This document shows, one piece after another, positions 47,755 through 58,200 of a DNA stretch of 64,000 bases. The position numbers and the translations under genes were made by a program. The notes beneath the pieces were generated by a model. The model was not told the origin of the DNA and made no database searches. It was given only the letters and a program-made list of their open reading frames with translations. The DNA is from Spiribacter salinus M19-40 (lineage in GTDB: Bacteria; Pseudomonadota; Gammaproteobacteria; Nitrococcales; Nitrococcaceae): the NCBI RefSeq assembly GCF_000319575.2, contig NC_021291.1, positions 1,178,001 to 1,242,000 on the forward strand. The letters are read 5' to 3'. Position 1 is the first letter of the stretch; every line of letters begins with the position of its first letter.

Positions 47755-49584
47755 ATGCCCCCATCAGACAACGGCCAGACCCCACGCGCCATTCTCGAGC
47801 GGATCTTCGGCTACCGCAGTTTTCGTGGTCAGCAAGCTGCGGTTGTCGATTGGGTCAGTGAAGGCGGCAATGCCCTGGTGCTCATGCCCACCGGTGGGGG
47901 CAAGTCGTTGTGCTACCAAATCCCCGCCCTCGTCCGAACGGGGCTCGCGGTCGTGATCTCGCCGCTGATTGCACTCATGCATGACCAGGTCACCGCACTG
48001 AGACAGCAGGGCGTGCGGGCCGCCGCGCTCAATTCCAGTCTGGATCCGGTGGAGCGCATCGAGGTTGAACAGGCGATTGAAGCCGGCACCCTTGATCTGC
48101 TTTATGTCGCTCCCGAACGGCTGCTGTCCGGCGATCTGCTTAACCGGCTCTCGCGCCGACCTGTCGCACTGTTTGCCATCGACGAGGCGCACTGCGTGTC
48201 GCAATGGGGACATGATTTCCGACCCGAATATCTCCAGCTGGGCATTCTTGGGGAGCGCTTCCCCGCGGTTCCCCGGGTCGCGCTGACCGCGACCGCCGAT
48301 ACCCGCACCCGCGAGGAGATTCATCGCCAGCTGCTTCCCGCCGATGCCCGCGTCTTCGTCTCAAGCTTCGATCGCCCCAACATTCGCTATCACGTCGGCG
48401 TCAAAGAAAAACCCCGAGAGCAATTACTGCGCTTCATCCGCGAGCGTCATGCCGGAGAATCCGGCATTGTCTACTGCATGTCCCGCCGGGCGACCGAGCA
48501 GATTGCCGACTGGCTGAACGCGCGGGATATCCCCGCGCTTGCCTATCACGCCGGGATCGACCCTGCGCAGCGCCAAGCACACCAGGGCCGATTCCTTCGC
48601 GAGGATGGCCTTGTCATGGTCGCCACCGTCGCCTTTGGCATGGGTATCGACAAGCCGGATGTGCGTTTTGTCGCGCATCTGGATCTACCCAAGACCCTTG
48701 AGGCCTATTACCAGGAGACCGGGCGCGCTGGCCGCGATGGCCTGCCGGCGGAGGCCTGGCTGATTTACGGCCTGCAGGACATTTACCGGCTTCGACAGAT
48801 GAGCGCCGAGTCGACCGCAGGCGATGATCACAAACGCCGGGAACATCAGCGCCTTGAAGCCCTGCTGGGTTTTTGTGAGACGACCGGTTGCCGGCGGCCG
48901 GCATTACTTGGCCATTTCAGTGAGACGCACGCCGGTGAATGCGGCAACTGCGACAACTGCCTTACCCCGCCCGCTACCTGGGACGCCACGGATGCGGCTC
49001 GCCGAGTACTGTCCTGCGTCTACCGCACGGGCCAGCGCTTTGGGGCCAAACATGTCATTGACGTCCTGCGGGGCGCTGATGATGAGCGGATTCGGCGACT
49101 GGGCCACGATCAGTTAACCACCTGGGGCATTGGCCAGGATCTGGCCGCAGGACTATGGCAGTCCGTTATCCGCCAGCTTCTGGCCCACGGCCTGCTCGCC
49201 CCCGATCCGAACGGGCACGGGGGACTGCAGCTCACCGATGCCTGTCGCCCGGTTCTGCGGGGAGAGACACGAATCGAGCTGCGTGAGGATGCGCTGCCAA
49301 CCCGCCAGCGCCCATCCCACCAACGCATCGAGGCAGCCGACGTGGCGGCCGACCCGGACACTTGGGCCACCCTGCGGGCCGAGCGGCGCCGGCTTGCTGA
49401 AGCAGAAGGCGTGCCGCCTTACATTATCTTTCACGACGCCACCCTGCTGGCCATGCTCGAGCAGCAGCCGCGTAATCTGGCCGAGATGGCCGATGTGCCC
49501 GGGGTCGGCGCACACAAGCTCAGCCGCTATGGTGAGGCGTTCCTAGCCGCGCTCGCGGCTTCCCCGAGCACTTCAGGCGCCTGA
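47755..49584 (+). CDS. recQ: ATP-dependent DNA helicase RecQ
   Basis: A 609-residue 3'-5' helicase of the RecF pathway. Seen: motif 0 [10 protein letters not shown], Walker [22 protein letters not shown] box [19 protein letters not shown], motif [15 protein letters not shown], zinc cysteines in [24 protein letters not shown], a winged helix, and a C-terminal HRDC domain ([18 protein letters not shown]). Normal length. It directly follows dnaE2; I see no own SOS box. Its last 58 bp overlap leuA. Confidence 0.96.
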   Translation: MPPSDNGQTPRAILERIFGYRSFRGQQAAVVDWVSEGGNALVLMPTGGGKSLCYQIPALVRTGLAVVISPLIALMHDQVTALRQQGVRAAALNSSLDPVERIEVEQAIEAGTLDLLYVAPERLLSGDLLNRLSRRPVALFAIDEAHCVSQWGHDFRPEYLQLGILGERFPAVPRVALTATADTRTREEIHRQLLPADARVFVSSFDRPNIRYHVGVKEKPREQLLRFIRERHAGESGIVYCMSRRATEQIADWLNARDIPALAYHAGIDPAQRQAHQGRFLREDGLVMVATVAFGMGIDKPDVRFVAHLDLPKTLEAYYQETGRAGRDGLPAEAWLIYGLQDIYRLRQMSAESTAGDDHKRREHQRLEALLGFCETTGCRRPALLGHFSETHAGECGNCDNCLTPPATWDATDAARRVLSCVYRTGQRFGAKHVIDVLRGADDERIRRLGHDQLTTWGIGQDLAAGLWQSVIRQLLAHGLLAPDPNGHGGLQLTDACRPVLRGETRIELREDALPTRQRPSHQRIEAADVAADPDTWATLRAERRRLAEAEGVPPYIIFHDATLLAMLEQQPRNLAEMADVPGVGAHKLSRYGEAFLAALAASPSTSGA

Positions 49585-51227
49585 ACGGCCATGCGGTTCA
49601 GGCCGCTCAGCACCGCCCGAATGGACGCCGTGACGATGTTGGCATCCAGGCCAACGCCATAGACATCACCCTCAATGGGCGCCGCGGCCAGCTCCATAAA
49701 ACAAATCGCGCCGGCATCCGACCCATGACTCAGTGAGTGCTCCTCGTAATGCTGCACTTTGACCGGGCTGCCCAGGGCATCCAGCAAGGCGTCAATCGGG
49801 CCGTTCCCGAATCCGGTCAGCACCTGCTCTTCGCCCCCGCGGTCCAGGCGCAAACGAATGCCCTGGCGGTCATTGGCATCAAACAGTGCATGCCCGAGAT
49901 AATGCAAAGGAGAATCAAGGGTCAGATACTCCCGCTCGAAAATGGCCCAAAGCTGGTCTGCAGCGACGGTCCCGCCCGACGCGTCGGTGTGTGCCTGAAC
50001 GACCTGCGAGAACTCCACCTGGAGGCGCCGGGGCAGGCTGACGCCGTACTCACGCTCAAGGAGATAGGCGATCCCGCCTTTGCCTGACTGGCTATTAACC
50101 CGAATGACCGACTCGTAGCTGCGGCCGATATCCCGCGGATCAATGGTGAGATAGGGCACTTGCCAGACCCCGTCCTCGGGCTGGACGGCAAATCCCTTGC
50201 GAATGGCGTCCTGGTGCGACCCTGAAAACGCGGTGAAGACCAGATCGCCCACATACGGATGCCGCGGGTGCACGGGCATCTCCGTGCACTGCTCAACGGT
50301 GCGCAAAACCTCGTTAATCCGCGAGAGATCCAGGCCCGGGGACACACCTTGCGTGTAGAGATTGAGCGCCAAGGTCACCAGATCCACATTGCCGGTGCGC
50401 TCACCGTTACCGAACAGGCAACCCTCCACCCGATCCGCACCAGCCATCAGCGCCAGCTCGGTCGCGGCCACGCCCGTCCCACGATCGTTGTGCGGATGCA
50501 CACTGAGCACGATGCCCTCACGCCGAGCCAGATGCCGATGCATCCACTCGATTTGATCGGCGTAGACATTGGGCGTGGACATCTCAACCGTGGCCGGCAA
50601 GTTGATGATAACCGGGCGTTCGGGCGCAGCCTGCCAAACCGCCGTGACCGCATCGACCACCTCAAGGGCGAACTCGGGCTCCGTGGCACTGAAGGTCTCC
50701 GGGCTGTACTGAAAACGCCAGTCGGTCTGCGGATTCTCATCGGCCAGGGCCTGGATATGGCCCGCAGCCTCGACGGCCATGGTGCGAACGCCCTCTGCCG
50801 CCTGCCGAAAGACGACGTCGCGAAATACCGGTGAGGTCGCATTGTAGACATGCACAATGACCCGTGGAGCGCCCGCGACGGACTCGAACGTCCGGGCAAT
50901 CAGATCGGGCCGTGCCTGCGTCAGCACCTCAATCCACACGCCCTCCGGAATCGCGTCGGTATCAATCAAATGTCGGACAAAGTCGTGATCAGCCTGTGAG
51001 GCGGAGGGGAAACCCACCTCAATCTCCTGAAATCCGATCTCGATCAGGCAGTCATACAAGGCCCGCTTGCGCGGCACATCCATCGGCTCGAACAAAGCCT
51101 GATTACCGTCACGCAGATCGGTACTCATCCAGATCGGCGGCCGTGTGAGGGTGCGATCAGGCCATTGCCGGTCGCTCAGCCGCACGGGCCGGTAGGGCTG
51201 ATATTTCTGGCTAGGATCCTTGAGCAT
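49527..51227 (-). CDS. leuA: 2-isopropylmalate synthase (long LeuA type)
   Basis: A 566-residue enzyme condensing 2-oxoisovalerate and acetyl-CoA, the first step of leucine synthesis. Catalytic metal and substrate blocks: [58 protein letters not shown]-terminal LeuA dimer/regulatory domain binds leucine ([19 protein letters not shown]). The N-terminus ([19 protein letters not shown]) is that of the long Corynebacterium-like subtype. A leucine-rich leader ORF lies upstream. Confidence 0.95.
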   Translation of the reverse strand: MLKDPSQKYQPYRPVRLSDRQWPDRTLTRPPIWMSTDLRDGNQALFEPMDVPRKRALYDCLIEIGFQEIEVGFPSASQADHDFVRHLIDTDAIPEGVWIEVLTQARPDLIARTFESVAGAPRVIVHVYNATSPVFRDVVFRQAAEGVRTMAVEAAGHIQALADENPQTDWRFQYSPETFSATEPEFALEVVDAVTAVWQAAPERPVIINLPATVEMSTPNVYADQIEWMHRHLARREGIVLSVHPHNDRGTGVAATELALMAGADRVEGCLFGNGERTGNVDLVTLALNLYTQGVSPGLDLSRINEVLRTVEQCTEMPVHPRHPYVGDLVFTAFSGSHQDAIRKGFAVQPEDGVWQVPYLTIDPRDIGRSYESVIRVNSQSGKGGIAYLLEREYGVSLPRRLQVEFSQVVQAHTDASGGTVAADQLWAIFEREYLTLDSPLHYLGHALFDANDRQGIRLRLDRGGEEQVLTGFGNGPIDALLDALGSPVKVQHYEEHSLSHGSDAGAICFMELAAAPIEGDVYGVGLDANIVTASIRAVLSGLNRMAVQAPEVLGEAASAARNASP

Positions 51228-51262
51228 GCTGGCGCGCTCCCTGTGATTAAACGAGTCTGCTG

Positions 51263-51275
51263 CCGCCGGTGGCGG
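51263..51275 (-). promoter_or_regulatory. Hairpin between the leu leader and leuA
   Basis: CCGCC-ACC-GGCGG (minus strand) forms a 5-bp stem 36 bp before leuA. The T-rich stretch after it (GTTTAAT) is short and not immediate, so an attenuator role is only possible. Bases GGCGGCAGCAG could also pair with the CTG-repeat part of the leader. Confidence 0.3.
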
Positions 51276-51309
51276 TCATTGGGAAAAGCAACGATTGGAG
51301 GGGGATTAT

Positions 51310-51396
51310 TTAACTGCGCGCGCGGCGCAGCAGCAGGCCAGCCAGAAGGCCCAGGGAGCGGAGCAGTCGTGCAAGATTGTTGATTGTCATCGACAT
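51310..51396 (-). CDS. leuL: Leucine-rich leader peptide of leuA
   Basis: A 28-residue reading frame just before leuA, too short for usual cutoffs. It begins MSMTINNLARLLRSLGLLAG and then has three consecutive CTG codons, so 9 of 28 residues are leucine. It ends 82 bp before leuA. A GC hairpin (51314-51330) overlaps the last codons just after the CTG run. Composition and place match attenuator leaders such as LeuL. The -10 of its promoter is six bases before its ATG. Confidence 0.75.
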   Translation of the reverse strand: MSMTINNLARLLRSLGLLAGLLLRRARS

Positions 51397-51402
51397 AGCC
51401 CG

Positions 51403-51432
51403 AGTAAACCGTTAACGGCATCGGGAAGTCAA
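51403..51432 (-). promoter_or_regulatory. leuL-leuA promoter
   Basis: On the minus strand TTGACT (51432-51427), an 18-bp spacer and TTTACT (51408-51403) precede the leader-peptide ATG at 51396 by six bases. This is the best -35 in the set of start-proximal promoters here. Confidence 0.6.
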
Positions 51433-51441
51433 GCGATCCGG

Positions 51442-51447
51442 TAGACT
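51442..51447 (+). promoter_or_regulatory. Candidate -10 of the ABC exporter operon, predicted leaderless
   Basis: TAGACT is followed by six bases and the ATG at 51454. It lies just upstream of the divergent leuL promoter. No clear -35 or Shine-Dalgarno sequence. Confidence 0.4.
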
Positions 51448-51453
51448 GGGGCC

Positions 51454-53265
51454 ATGTCAACATCCCCGCATTCATGGCGGCAATACCTTGGGGTTTTCCG
51501 CTATAGCCGTCGAGCCATTGAGCTCGTCTGGCAAACGAGCCGCGCACTCACGTTCATACTGGCCATCGCAACGCTCGTGGCCGGCCTGCTCCCTGCCGCT
51601 GCCGCGTGGGTCGGTCAGCTCATCGTCGATGGTGTCGTGGCCGCGATCGAGGCCGATGCCGGCATCCCCGAGCGGCTGTTGTGGCTCGTCGCCCTGGAGG
51701 GGGGAATCATCGCGGGCATCGCCGGTGGCCAGCGCGCGATCCAGACCGTGCAGTCCCTGTTGCGCGCGCAGCTCGGCCAGCGCGTTAACGTCATGATTCT
51801 TGAAAAAGCGCAGACGCTGCAGCTTGCAGACTTCGAAGACTCGGAGTTCTACGACAAGCTCACACGCGCCCGTCGCGAGGCCTCAAGCCGCCCTCTCAGC
51901 CTCGTTAACCGAACTTTCGGTCTCATCCAGAATGGCCTGTCACTTGCCAGCTTTGCCGGCCTCCTGTTTGCGTTTTCGCCCTGGGCGGTCGCCATCCTCG
52001 TGCTCGCCGGGCTCCCGCAATTCTTCTCCGAGGCCAAGTTCTCCGGCGATGCCTTTCGGCTCTTTCGCTGGCGCAGTCCTGACACCCGTCAGCAGATGTA
52101 CCTCGAGACAGTCCTTGCTCGAGAGGACAGCGCCAAGGAGGTCAAGCTCTTTCAACTCGGTCCGCTGCTGCTGCAGCGCTATCGCGACATCTTCGAACGA
52201 CTCTATCGCGAGGACCGAAGCCTGACACTGCGCCGAGATTTGTGGGGCTTTGGCCTGGGGTTGATTGCGACGCTGGCGTTTTACGCCACCTATGCGTGGA
52301 TTGTGATGAGCACCGTGGCCGGTGCGATCACGCTCGGGCAGATGACGATGTATCTGGCCGTATTCCGCCAGGGCCAGAGCGCTGTCAGCGCCAGTCTCAC
52401 GGCCATTAGCGGCATGTACGAGGACAACCTCTACCTGTCCAACCTGTATGAATACCTGGAACAGCCGGTGAGCACCGGAACCGGGGAGGCCACCACCGGT
52501 GCCATCCCTAATGATGGCCTACGCTTTGAGGGCGTTAGCTTTCGCTATCCTGGCAGTGAGCAATTCGCGCTCGAGTCGATCGACCTTCACCTGGCCCCGG
52601 GCCAGACCCTCGCCCTTGTCGGCGCAAATGGCTCAGGTAAAACCACGCTGATCAAGCTACTGGCAGGTCTCTACACCCCTTCCGCAGGGTGTATCCGACT
52701 GGATGGCACGGATCTTCGCGATTGGGATAGCACCACGCTGCGCCAGCGGATCGGAATCATTTTCCAGGACTTCATGCGCTACCAGCTCCCCGTTGGCGAG
52801 AACATCGGTGCCGGCGACGTCACCCACTTTCAGGACGAAGCGCGCTGGCAACAGGCCGCCCGCCAGGGTCTGGCTGATGCCTTCATTGAAGAGATCCCGG
52901 GTGGCTACCACGCCCAGCTGGGACGCTGGTTCAAGGATGGCCGCGAACTGTCCGGCGGACAGTGGCAAAAAATCGCTGTGGCGCGGGCGTTCATGCGTGA
53001 GGAGGCCGACGTGCTTGTACTCGACGAGCCGACAGCTGCCATGGACGCGGCGGCAGAGGCGGAGATCTTCGCCCATTTCCGCGAGCTGACCCGAGACCGC
53101 ATGGCCATCCTGATCTCCCACCGTTTCTCGACCGTGCGCATGGCCGATGAAATCGCCGTCATCGATGGCGGGCGCATTATTGAGCGGGGCAGTCATGACA
53201 GCCTGCTAGCCCGAGAGGGCCAGTATGCCCATCTGTTCCAACTACAGGCGGCGGGCTACCAGTGA
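51454..53265 (+). CDS. ABC exporter, fused permease and ATPase
   Basis: A 603-residue half-transporter with about six N-terminal membrane helices (to residue ~330) and an ATPase domain: Walker A VGANGSGKTTLIKLLAGLY near 390, Q-loop IIFQDFMRYQLPVGENIGAGD, signature LSGGQWQKIAVARAFM near 499, Walker B VLVLDEPTAAMD and H-loop ILISHRFSTVRMAD. The membrane part (QTLQLADFEDSEFYDKLTRA) resembles ABCB-like exporters seen in peptide/antibiotic export, but no substrate can be named. The stop overlaps the tmcA start (GTGA). Confidence 0.88.
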   Translation: MSTSPHSWRQYLGVFRYSRRAIELVWQTSRALTFILAIATLVAGLLPAAAAWVGQLIVDGVVAAIEADAGIPERLLWLVALEGGIIAGIAGGQRAIQTVQSLLRAQLGQRVNVMILEKAQTLQLADFEDSEFYDKLTRARREASSRPLSLVNRTFGLIQNGLSLASFAGLLFAFSPWAVAILVLAGLPQFFSEAKFSGDAFRLFRWRSPDTRQQMYLETVLAREDSAKEVKLFQLGPLLLQRYRDIFERLYREDRSLTLRRDLWGFGLGLIATLAFYATYAWIVMSTVAGAITLGQMTMYLAVFRQGQSAVSASLTAISGMYEDNLYLSNLYEYLEQPVSTGTGEATTGAIPNDGLRFEGVSFRYPGSEQFALESIDLHLAPGQTLALVGANGSGKTTLIKLLAGLYTPSAGCIRLDGTDLRDWDSTTLRQRIGIIFQDFMRYQLPVGENIGAGDVTHFQDEARWQQAARQGLADAFIEEIPGGYHAQLGRWFKDGRELSGGQWQKIAVARAFMREEADVLVLDEPTAAMDAAAEAEIFAHFRELTRDRMAILISHRFSTVRMADEIAVIDGGRIIERGSHDSLLAREGQYAHLFQLQAAGYQ

Positions 53266-55274
53266 GCCCAACGGCATGCCGTGAACTGATCTGGGTCACT
53301 GGTGCGGCAGCGGCCACCCGGGCCCACGCCGAGGCCTGTCTGCGGGCCCAGCATCAACAGCCGGTCGGCTGGATTGGCACCCCCTCATCGCCCTGGCCAC
53401 CAGCCTGGTCGGTGGTGCCCACCGGGCAGGGCCGCCAGCTCCTCGGGCGAACCCTGACGGCCGGTGTACTGGATGCCCATGCCGGTTTTGATCCGGATGA
53501 CTTTGGCGCCCTCAGCGGCACCATCAGCGGCGGCGGTGCCCTCATCTTGCTGAGCCCACCGGCTGAGGCGTGGCCGGAACAGCCTGACCCCGCCCTTCAG
53601 CCCCTGCTCACCCATGGCCTCACCCTGACCGATTTCCAGGGCCATTTCCTGGCCCGACTGATCCGGCTCCTGAATGACGATCCGGCGGTCACGCACGTTG
53701 ATGTTGCAACGGCCAACCGGCACCCACGCGCCTTAACTCCACCGTCAACCGCTCAGCCGGTCACCACACACGATCAACAGACCGCCATCGCCGCGATCAC
53801 CGCATTAGCCGAGCCCCCCCTGCCGGCCACGCTGCTGATTACGGCCGATCGCGGTCGGGGCAAATCCGCTGCGCTTGGATTGGCGGCCCAGGCCCTGTGC
53901 GATCCGAGCGTGCGATTAACCGGGCCATCCCGGGCCGCCGTGGAACGCGTGATTGCGCATGCCGGATCAGCTGCGCCCCGTTTCACCGCCCCTGAACGCG
54001 TGACAGCCGACGACGGACTGCTCATGGTCGACGAGGCCGCCGCTCTCCCCCTCGGGCTGCTCGCCCAACGCGTTAGAGAAAACCCCCGGTGTGTGCTGAC
54101 CGGCACGGTGCATGGTTATGAGGGCAGCGGCCACGGCTTGACGCTGCGCCTGGCTCGGATCCTGGAGGACGCCGGATGCCCGCTTCAGCGGCTGCATCTA
54201 ACCGAACCGATCCGTTGGCCGCTCAACGACCCGCTCGAGGCACTCACGGATCGCATCCTCCTGCTCAGTGCTGAACCCCAACCCACCGACTCGCGCACTG
54301 CCCGGGCCACCGTGACCGTCGAGCCCATGGCGGCCGAGGCGCTAGCGGGCAACGAGACGGATCTGCACGATGCCTTCGGGCTACTGGTGGCCGGGCACTA
54401 TCAAACCCGACCGCGGGATTGCCGCCAGCTCCTGGATGACCCAGCCATGCAGATCGTCGTCGCGCGCGCGGGCCGGCAGATCATTGGCATCGCGGCAGCC
54501 CGCCCGGAAGGGGGGCTGGACGCTGATCTGGCTGAAGCGGTTTACCTTGGCAGACGCCGGCCAGCAGGTCATTTAATCGCTCAATCTCTGACGTTTCACG
54601 CCGGCATCAGGGAAGCGGCCAGGCAATCGGGGCTGCGTATCCAGCGGATCGCCGTACACCCTGATTGGCAGCGCCAGCGGGTCGGTCAAGCACTCGTGGA
54701 CGCCCTGGCGAACACAGCCAGTGAGAGCGGGTGTGACTGGTTGGGGACAAGCTTTGCCGCCAGCCCAGCGCTCATCGATTTCTGGCGAGCCTGTCGACTG
54801 GACGTTGCGCGGGTCGGTAATCGACGCGATCCCCGCAGCGCCAGTCACGCCGTCATTATGCTGCGGGCACTCAGCGCGGCGGGGACGTCGTTGATCACCC
54901 AGGCGCGGCAGCGTGTCGCCGTGCACCTGCCCGATCAGCGCCAGCACGCCCTCTGCGACCTGCCCACGCCGCTCTTTGAGCGGCTATCCAGACACCTGCC
55001 GCCCCACCCACCAACAGAATCCGTCGATCAAGCCGATCTGCGCGCCTTTGCCTATGGTTACCGTGCATTACTGGACAGCCACGGCGCACTGGCGCGACGG
55101 GCGCAGGGCGTCGACAATGGGTGGTCGCCTTTAGACGATGCCCTGCTGGCGACGGCCATTCGCGCGCCTCAGGACAGCGCGGCGCTTGCGAGCGCGGCAG
55201 GCGTGACGGGCCGTCGCGAGGCACTCGCCCGCCTGCGATGCATCGCGCAACAATTGCTGGAGAGTGATCCATGA
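53262..55274 (+). CDS. tmcA: tRNA(Met) cytidine acetyltransferase TmcA
   Basis: A 670-residue enzyme forming N4-acetylcytidine at the wobble base of elongator tRNA-Met, using ATP and acetyl-CoA. Order: N-terminal domain, helicase-like ATPase with Walker A TADRGRGKS (194-202) and Walker B LLMVDEAAALPLGLL, GNAT domain with RIAVHPDWQRQRVGQALVDAL and DWLGTSFAASPALIDFW, then a C-terminal tRNA-binding part. Start is GTG, in a 4-bp overlap with the exporter gene; the end overlaps the UvrA gene by 4 bp (ATGA). Confidence 0.93.
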   Translation: MSPTACRELIWVTGAAAATRAHAEACLRAQHQQPVGWIGTPSSPWPPAWSVVPTGQGRQLLGRTLTAGVLDAHAGFDPDDFGALSGTISGGGALILLSPPAEAWPEQPDPALQPLLTHGLTLTDFQGHFLARLIRLLNDDPAVTHVDVATANRHPRALTPPSTAQPVTTHDQQTAIAAITALAEPPLPATLLITADRGRGKSAALGLAAQALCDPSVRLTGPSRAAVERVIAHAGSAAPRFTAPERVTADDGLLMVDEAAALPLGLLAQRVRENPRCVLTGTVHGYEGSGHGLTLRLARILEDAGCPLQRLHLTEPIRWPLNDPLEALTDRILLLSAEPQPTDSRTARATVTVEPMAAEALAGNETDLHDAFGLLVAGHYQTRPRDCRQLLDDPAMQIVVARAGRQIIGIAAARPEGGLDADLAEAVYLGRRRPAGHLIAQSLTFHAGIREAARQSGLRIQRIAVHPDWQRQRVGQALVDALANTASESGCDWLGTSFAASPALIDFWRACRLDVARVGNRRDPRSASHAVIMLRALSAAGTSLITQARQRVAVHLPDQRQHALCDLPTPLFERLSRHLPPHPPTESVDQADLRAFAYGYRALLDSHGALARRAQGVDNGWSPLDDALLATAIRAPQDSAALASAAGVTGRREALARLRCIAQQLLESDP

Positions 55275-58200
55275 GTGACGAGGTCATCCGCATCCGCGGA
55301 GCCCGCCAGAACAACCTGCGCAACCTGGACCTGGACCTGCCGACCGGCGAGTTCACCGTGATTACCGGTGTATCCGGATCCGGCAAGTCATCACTGGCTT
55401 TCGACACGTTGTATGCCGAGGGGCAGCGCCGCTACGTCGAGACATTCTCGCCCTATGCCCGGCAGTTTCTGGACCGTATGGACCGCCCTGCCACCGATCG
55501 CGTGGAGGGGATTCCACCAGCGATCGCCATTGATCAGACCAACCCGGTGCGCACCTCACGCTCCACCGTGGGCACGATGACCGAGCTCAACGACCATCTG
55601 AAATTGCTCTTTGCCCGGGCTGCCCGTTTGTACTGCGGTGGCTGTGGTCGGCAGGTCACGCGAGACACCGCAGACGGCATCTTTGAGCGCCTGCAAGGCC
55701 GGTGCGAAGGCAAGCGCGTGCTCATCGCCTTTGATGTGGCCATCCCGACCCAGTACGAGGCCGCAGAGATTCGCGCACTGCTTGAGCGCCAGGGCTATAC
55801 GCGCATCGAAGACAGCCCCAATGGCGGGCTGCGGGTGATTCAGGATCGCGTGCGCCTCACCGCCGAGCGCCGTGATCGCATCATCGAGGCGCTCGAAGCG
55901 GCATTCACCCATGGCCGCGGCCGCCTGGTGGTGGTCGAGCTCGATGACCAGCGGGCGCCCGTGGTCACCCATCGTTTCTCGAGCGATCTCCACTGCCCGG
56001 ACTGCGACCGCCATTATCAGGAGCCCACGCCCAGCCTGTTTTCCTTTAACTCACCGATTGGCGCCTGCGAGACCTGCCGCGGCTTCGGCCGGGTCATGGG
56101 CATCGATTATGGGTTGGTCATACCCGACCCGCGGCTTAGCCTGCGCGACGGAGCCATCCGGCCCTGGCAGTCCGGCAAATCCGCTGAATGCCAGAAAGAC
56201 CTCCTCCGTCATGCGCGCCGCCAGGGCGTGGCCGTCGATATCGCCTGGGAAGATCTGCCCGAGGCCGATCGGCGCTGGGTACTGGAAGGCGACGGGAAAC
56301 GCCGGGATGACTGGTACGGCGTCCAGGGCTTCTTCGACTGGCTCGAGGCCAAGAGCTACAAGATGCATGTCCGGGTCCTGCTCTCCAAATATCGCAGCTA
56401 CGACCTCTGCCCTGATTGTGAGGGCGCACGCTTAAAGCCCGAGGCCCTGCTCTGGCGCCTGGGAGGGCATGCGGAAGCCGCGGCAGCGCTGCCCACGGAC
56501 CAACGGCATCGCCCCCGAGGCACCACAGTGTCAGAGGAGGCGTTCCAGGGCCTGCCCGGGTTGTGTGTCTACGACCTGATGACGCTGCCGCTTGATCGCA
56601 CCGCGCGCTTTTTTGCCGATGTTGCCTTGCCTGCGCCAATGGATGACGCCGTCCCGGTGCTCATGGAGGCCATCGGCAGTCGGCTGGGGTTTCTTGAACA
56701 GGTCGGCGTGGGCTACCTCACTCTGGACCGCCAGTCCCGCACGCTCTCGGGCGGGGAAGTCCAGCGCATCAATCTGACCACGGCCCTCGGGACATCACTG
56801 GTCAATACGCTTTTTGTACTGGATGAACCCAGTATCGGCCTGCATCCGCGGGATATCGGTCGGATCACCGGCGTTATGCAGCGCCTGCGGGATGCCGGCA
56901 ACACGCTGGTCGTGGTGGAGCACGATCCGGACATCATGCAGGCGGCCGAGCGCATCCTGGATATCGGCCCCGGGCCCGGCCGGGCCGGCGGCGACATCGT
57001 GTTCAATGGCACGCCAGCGGCACTGCGCGCCGACCAGACCTCCCTGACCGGGGCGTATCTGCGCGGCAGCCAGACCGTGGCCGCCCAAGACCGGACACCG
57101 CGTGGTGAGCCCGAGACCTGGCTCGAGATTCGGGGCGCCCGAGAACACAATTTGCAGGGCATCGACATCCGCCTGCCCCTGCATCGCCTGGTCTGTCTGA
57201 CGGGTGTATCGGGTTCCGGCAAGTCCACGTTGCTGGAGACCGTGCTGTACCGAGCCTTGCGAAAACAACTCGGCGAGGCGGTCGATCCACCCGGCGCCCA
57301 CGATGCGCTGCTGGGCGCTGAGACCATCGATGAGGTGGTCATGGTGGATCAATCAGCCATCGGCCGGACCACGCGCTCAAACCCGGCGAGCTACGTTGGC
57401 GCCTTCGACCCCATTCGCAAGGCCTTCGCGCGTGAACCGCTGGCGAAGGAGCGGGGCTACACGGCTGGCACATTCAGTTTTAATGCGGGCAATGGCCGCT
57501 GCCAGGCCTGCGGCGGTAACGGTTTTGAACACGTGGAGATGCAGTTTCTCTCCGATGTCTACTTGCGCTGCCCGACCTGTGATGGCCGGCGCTTCCGCGA
57601 CAGTGTCCTTGAGGTCCGCTTGCCGCCGGCTCACGACCTGGCGCGCGGCCCGGCCTCCATCGCCGATTGTCTTGAGATGACGGTGGATGAGGCGACCGCC
57701 TTCTTTGCCGATTACCCGGAAATCCTCCGCGGCCTCGAGCCCCTTGTCGCTGTGGGCTTGGGCTACATGCAGCTTGGTCAGCCTGTCCCGACGCTATCGG
57801 GGGGCGAGGCGCAGCGCCTCAAACTCGCCGGGCATCTGGCAAAGGCGGGCCGACGCCGCGGCGGCCACAAACTATTCTTGTTTGATGAACCCACCACCGG
57901 TCTGCATTTCGCGGACATCAGCGTGCTGCTCACCGCCCTCGAACGTCTGATTGCCAACGGCCATTCCGTCATCCTGATCGAGCATAACCTCGACGTCATG
58001 CTGGCCTCGGACTGGCTCGTCGATCTTGGCCCCGAGGGCGGCGATGCCGGGGGTCAGCGCCTGGCTGAAGGCCCACCCAGTGCCGTCATGGCCAGTGAGG
58101 CCAGCCACACGGGGGCCGCCCTGAAGCGCTATCGGGCCAGTCGCGATCACGGCACCCCCTCCGCGCTCGCCGTGGCCGATGCACCAGCCACAGCGCCAGC

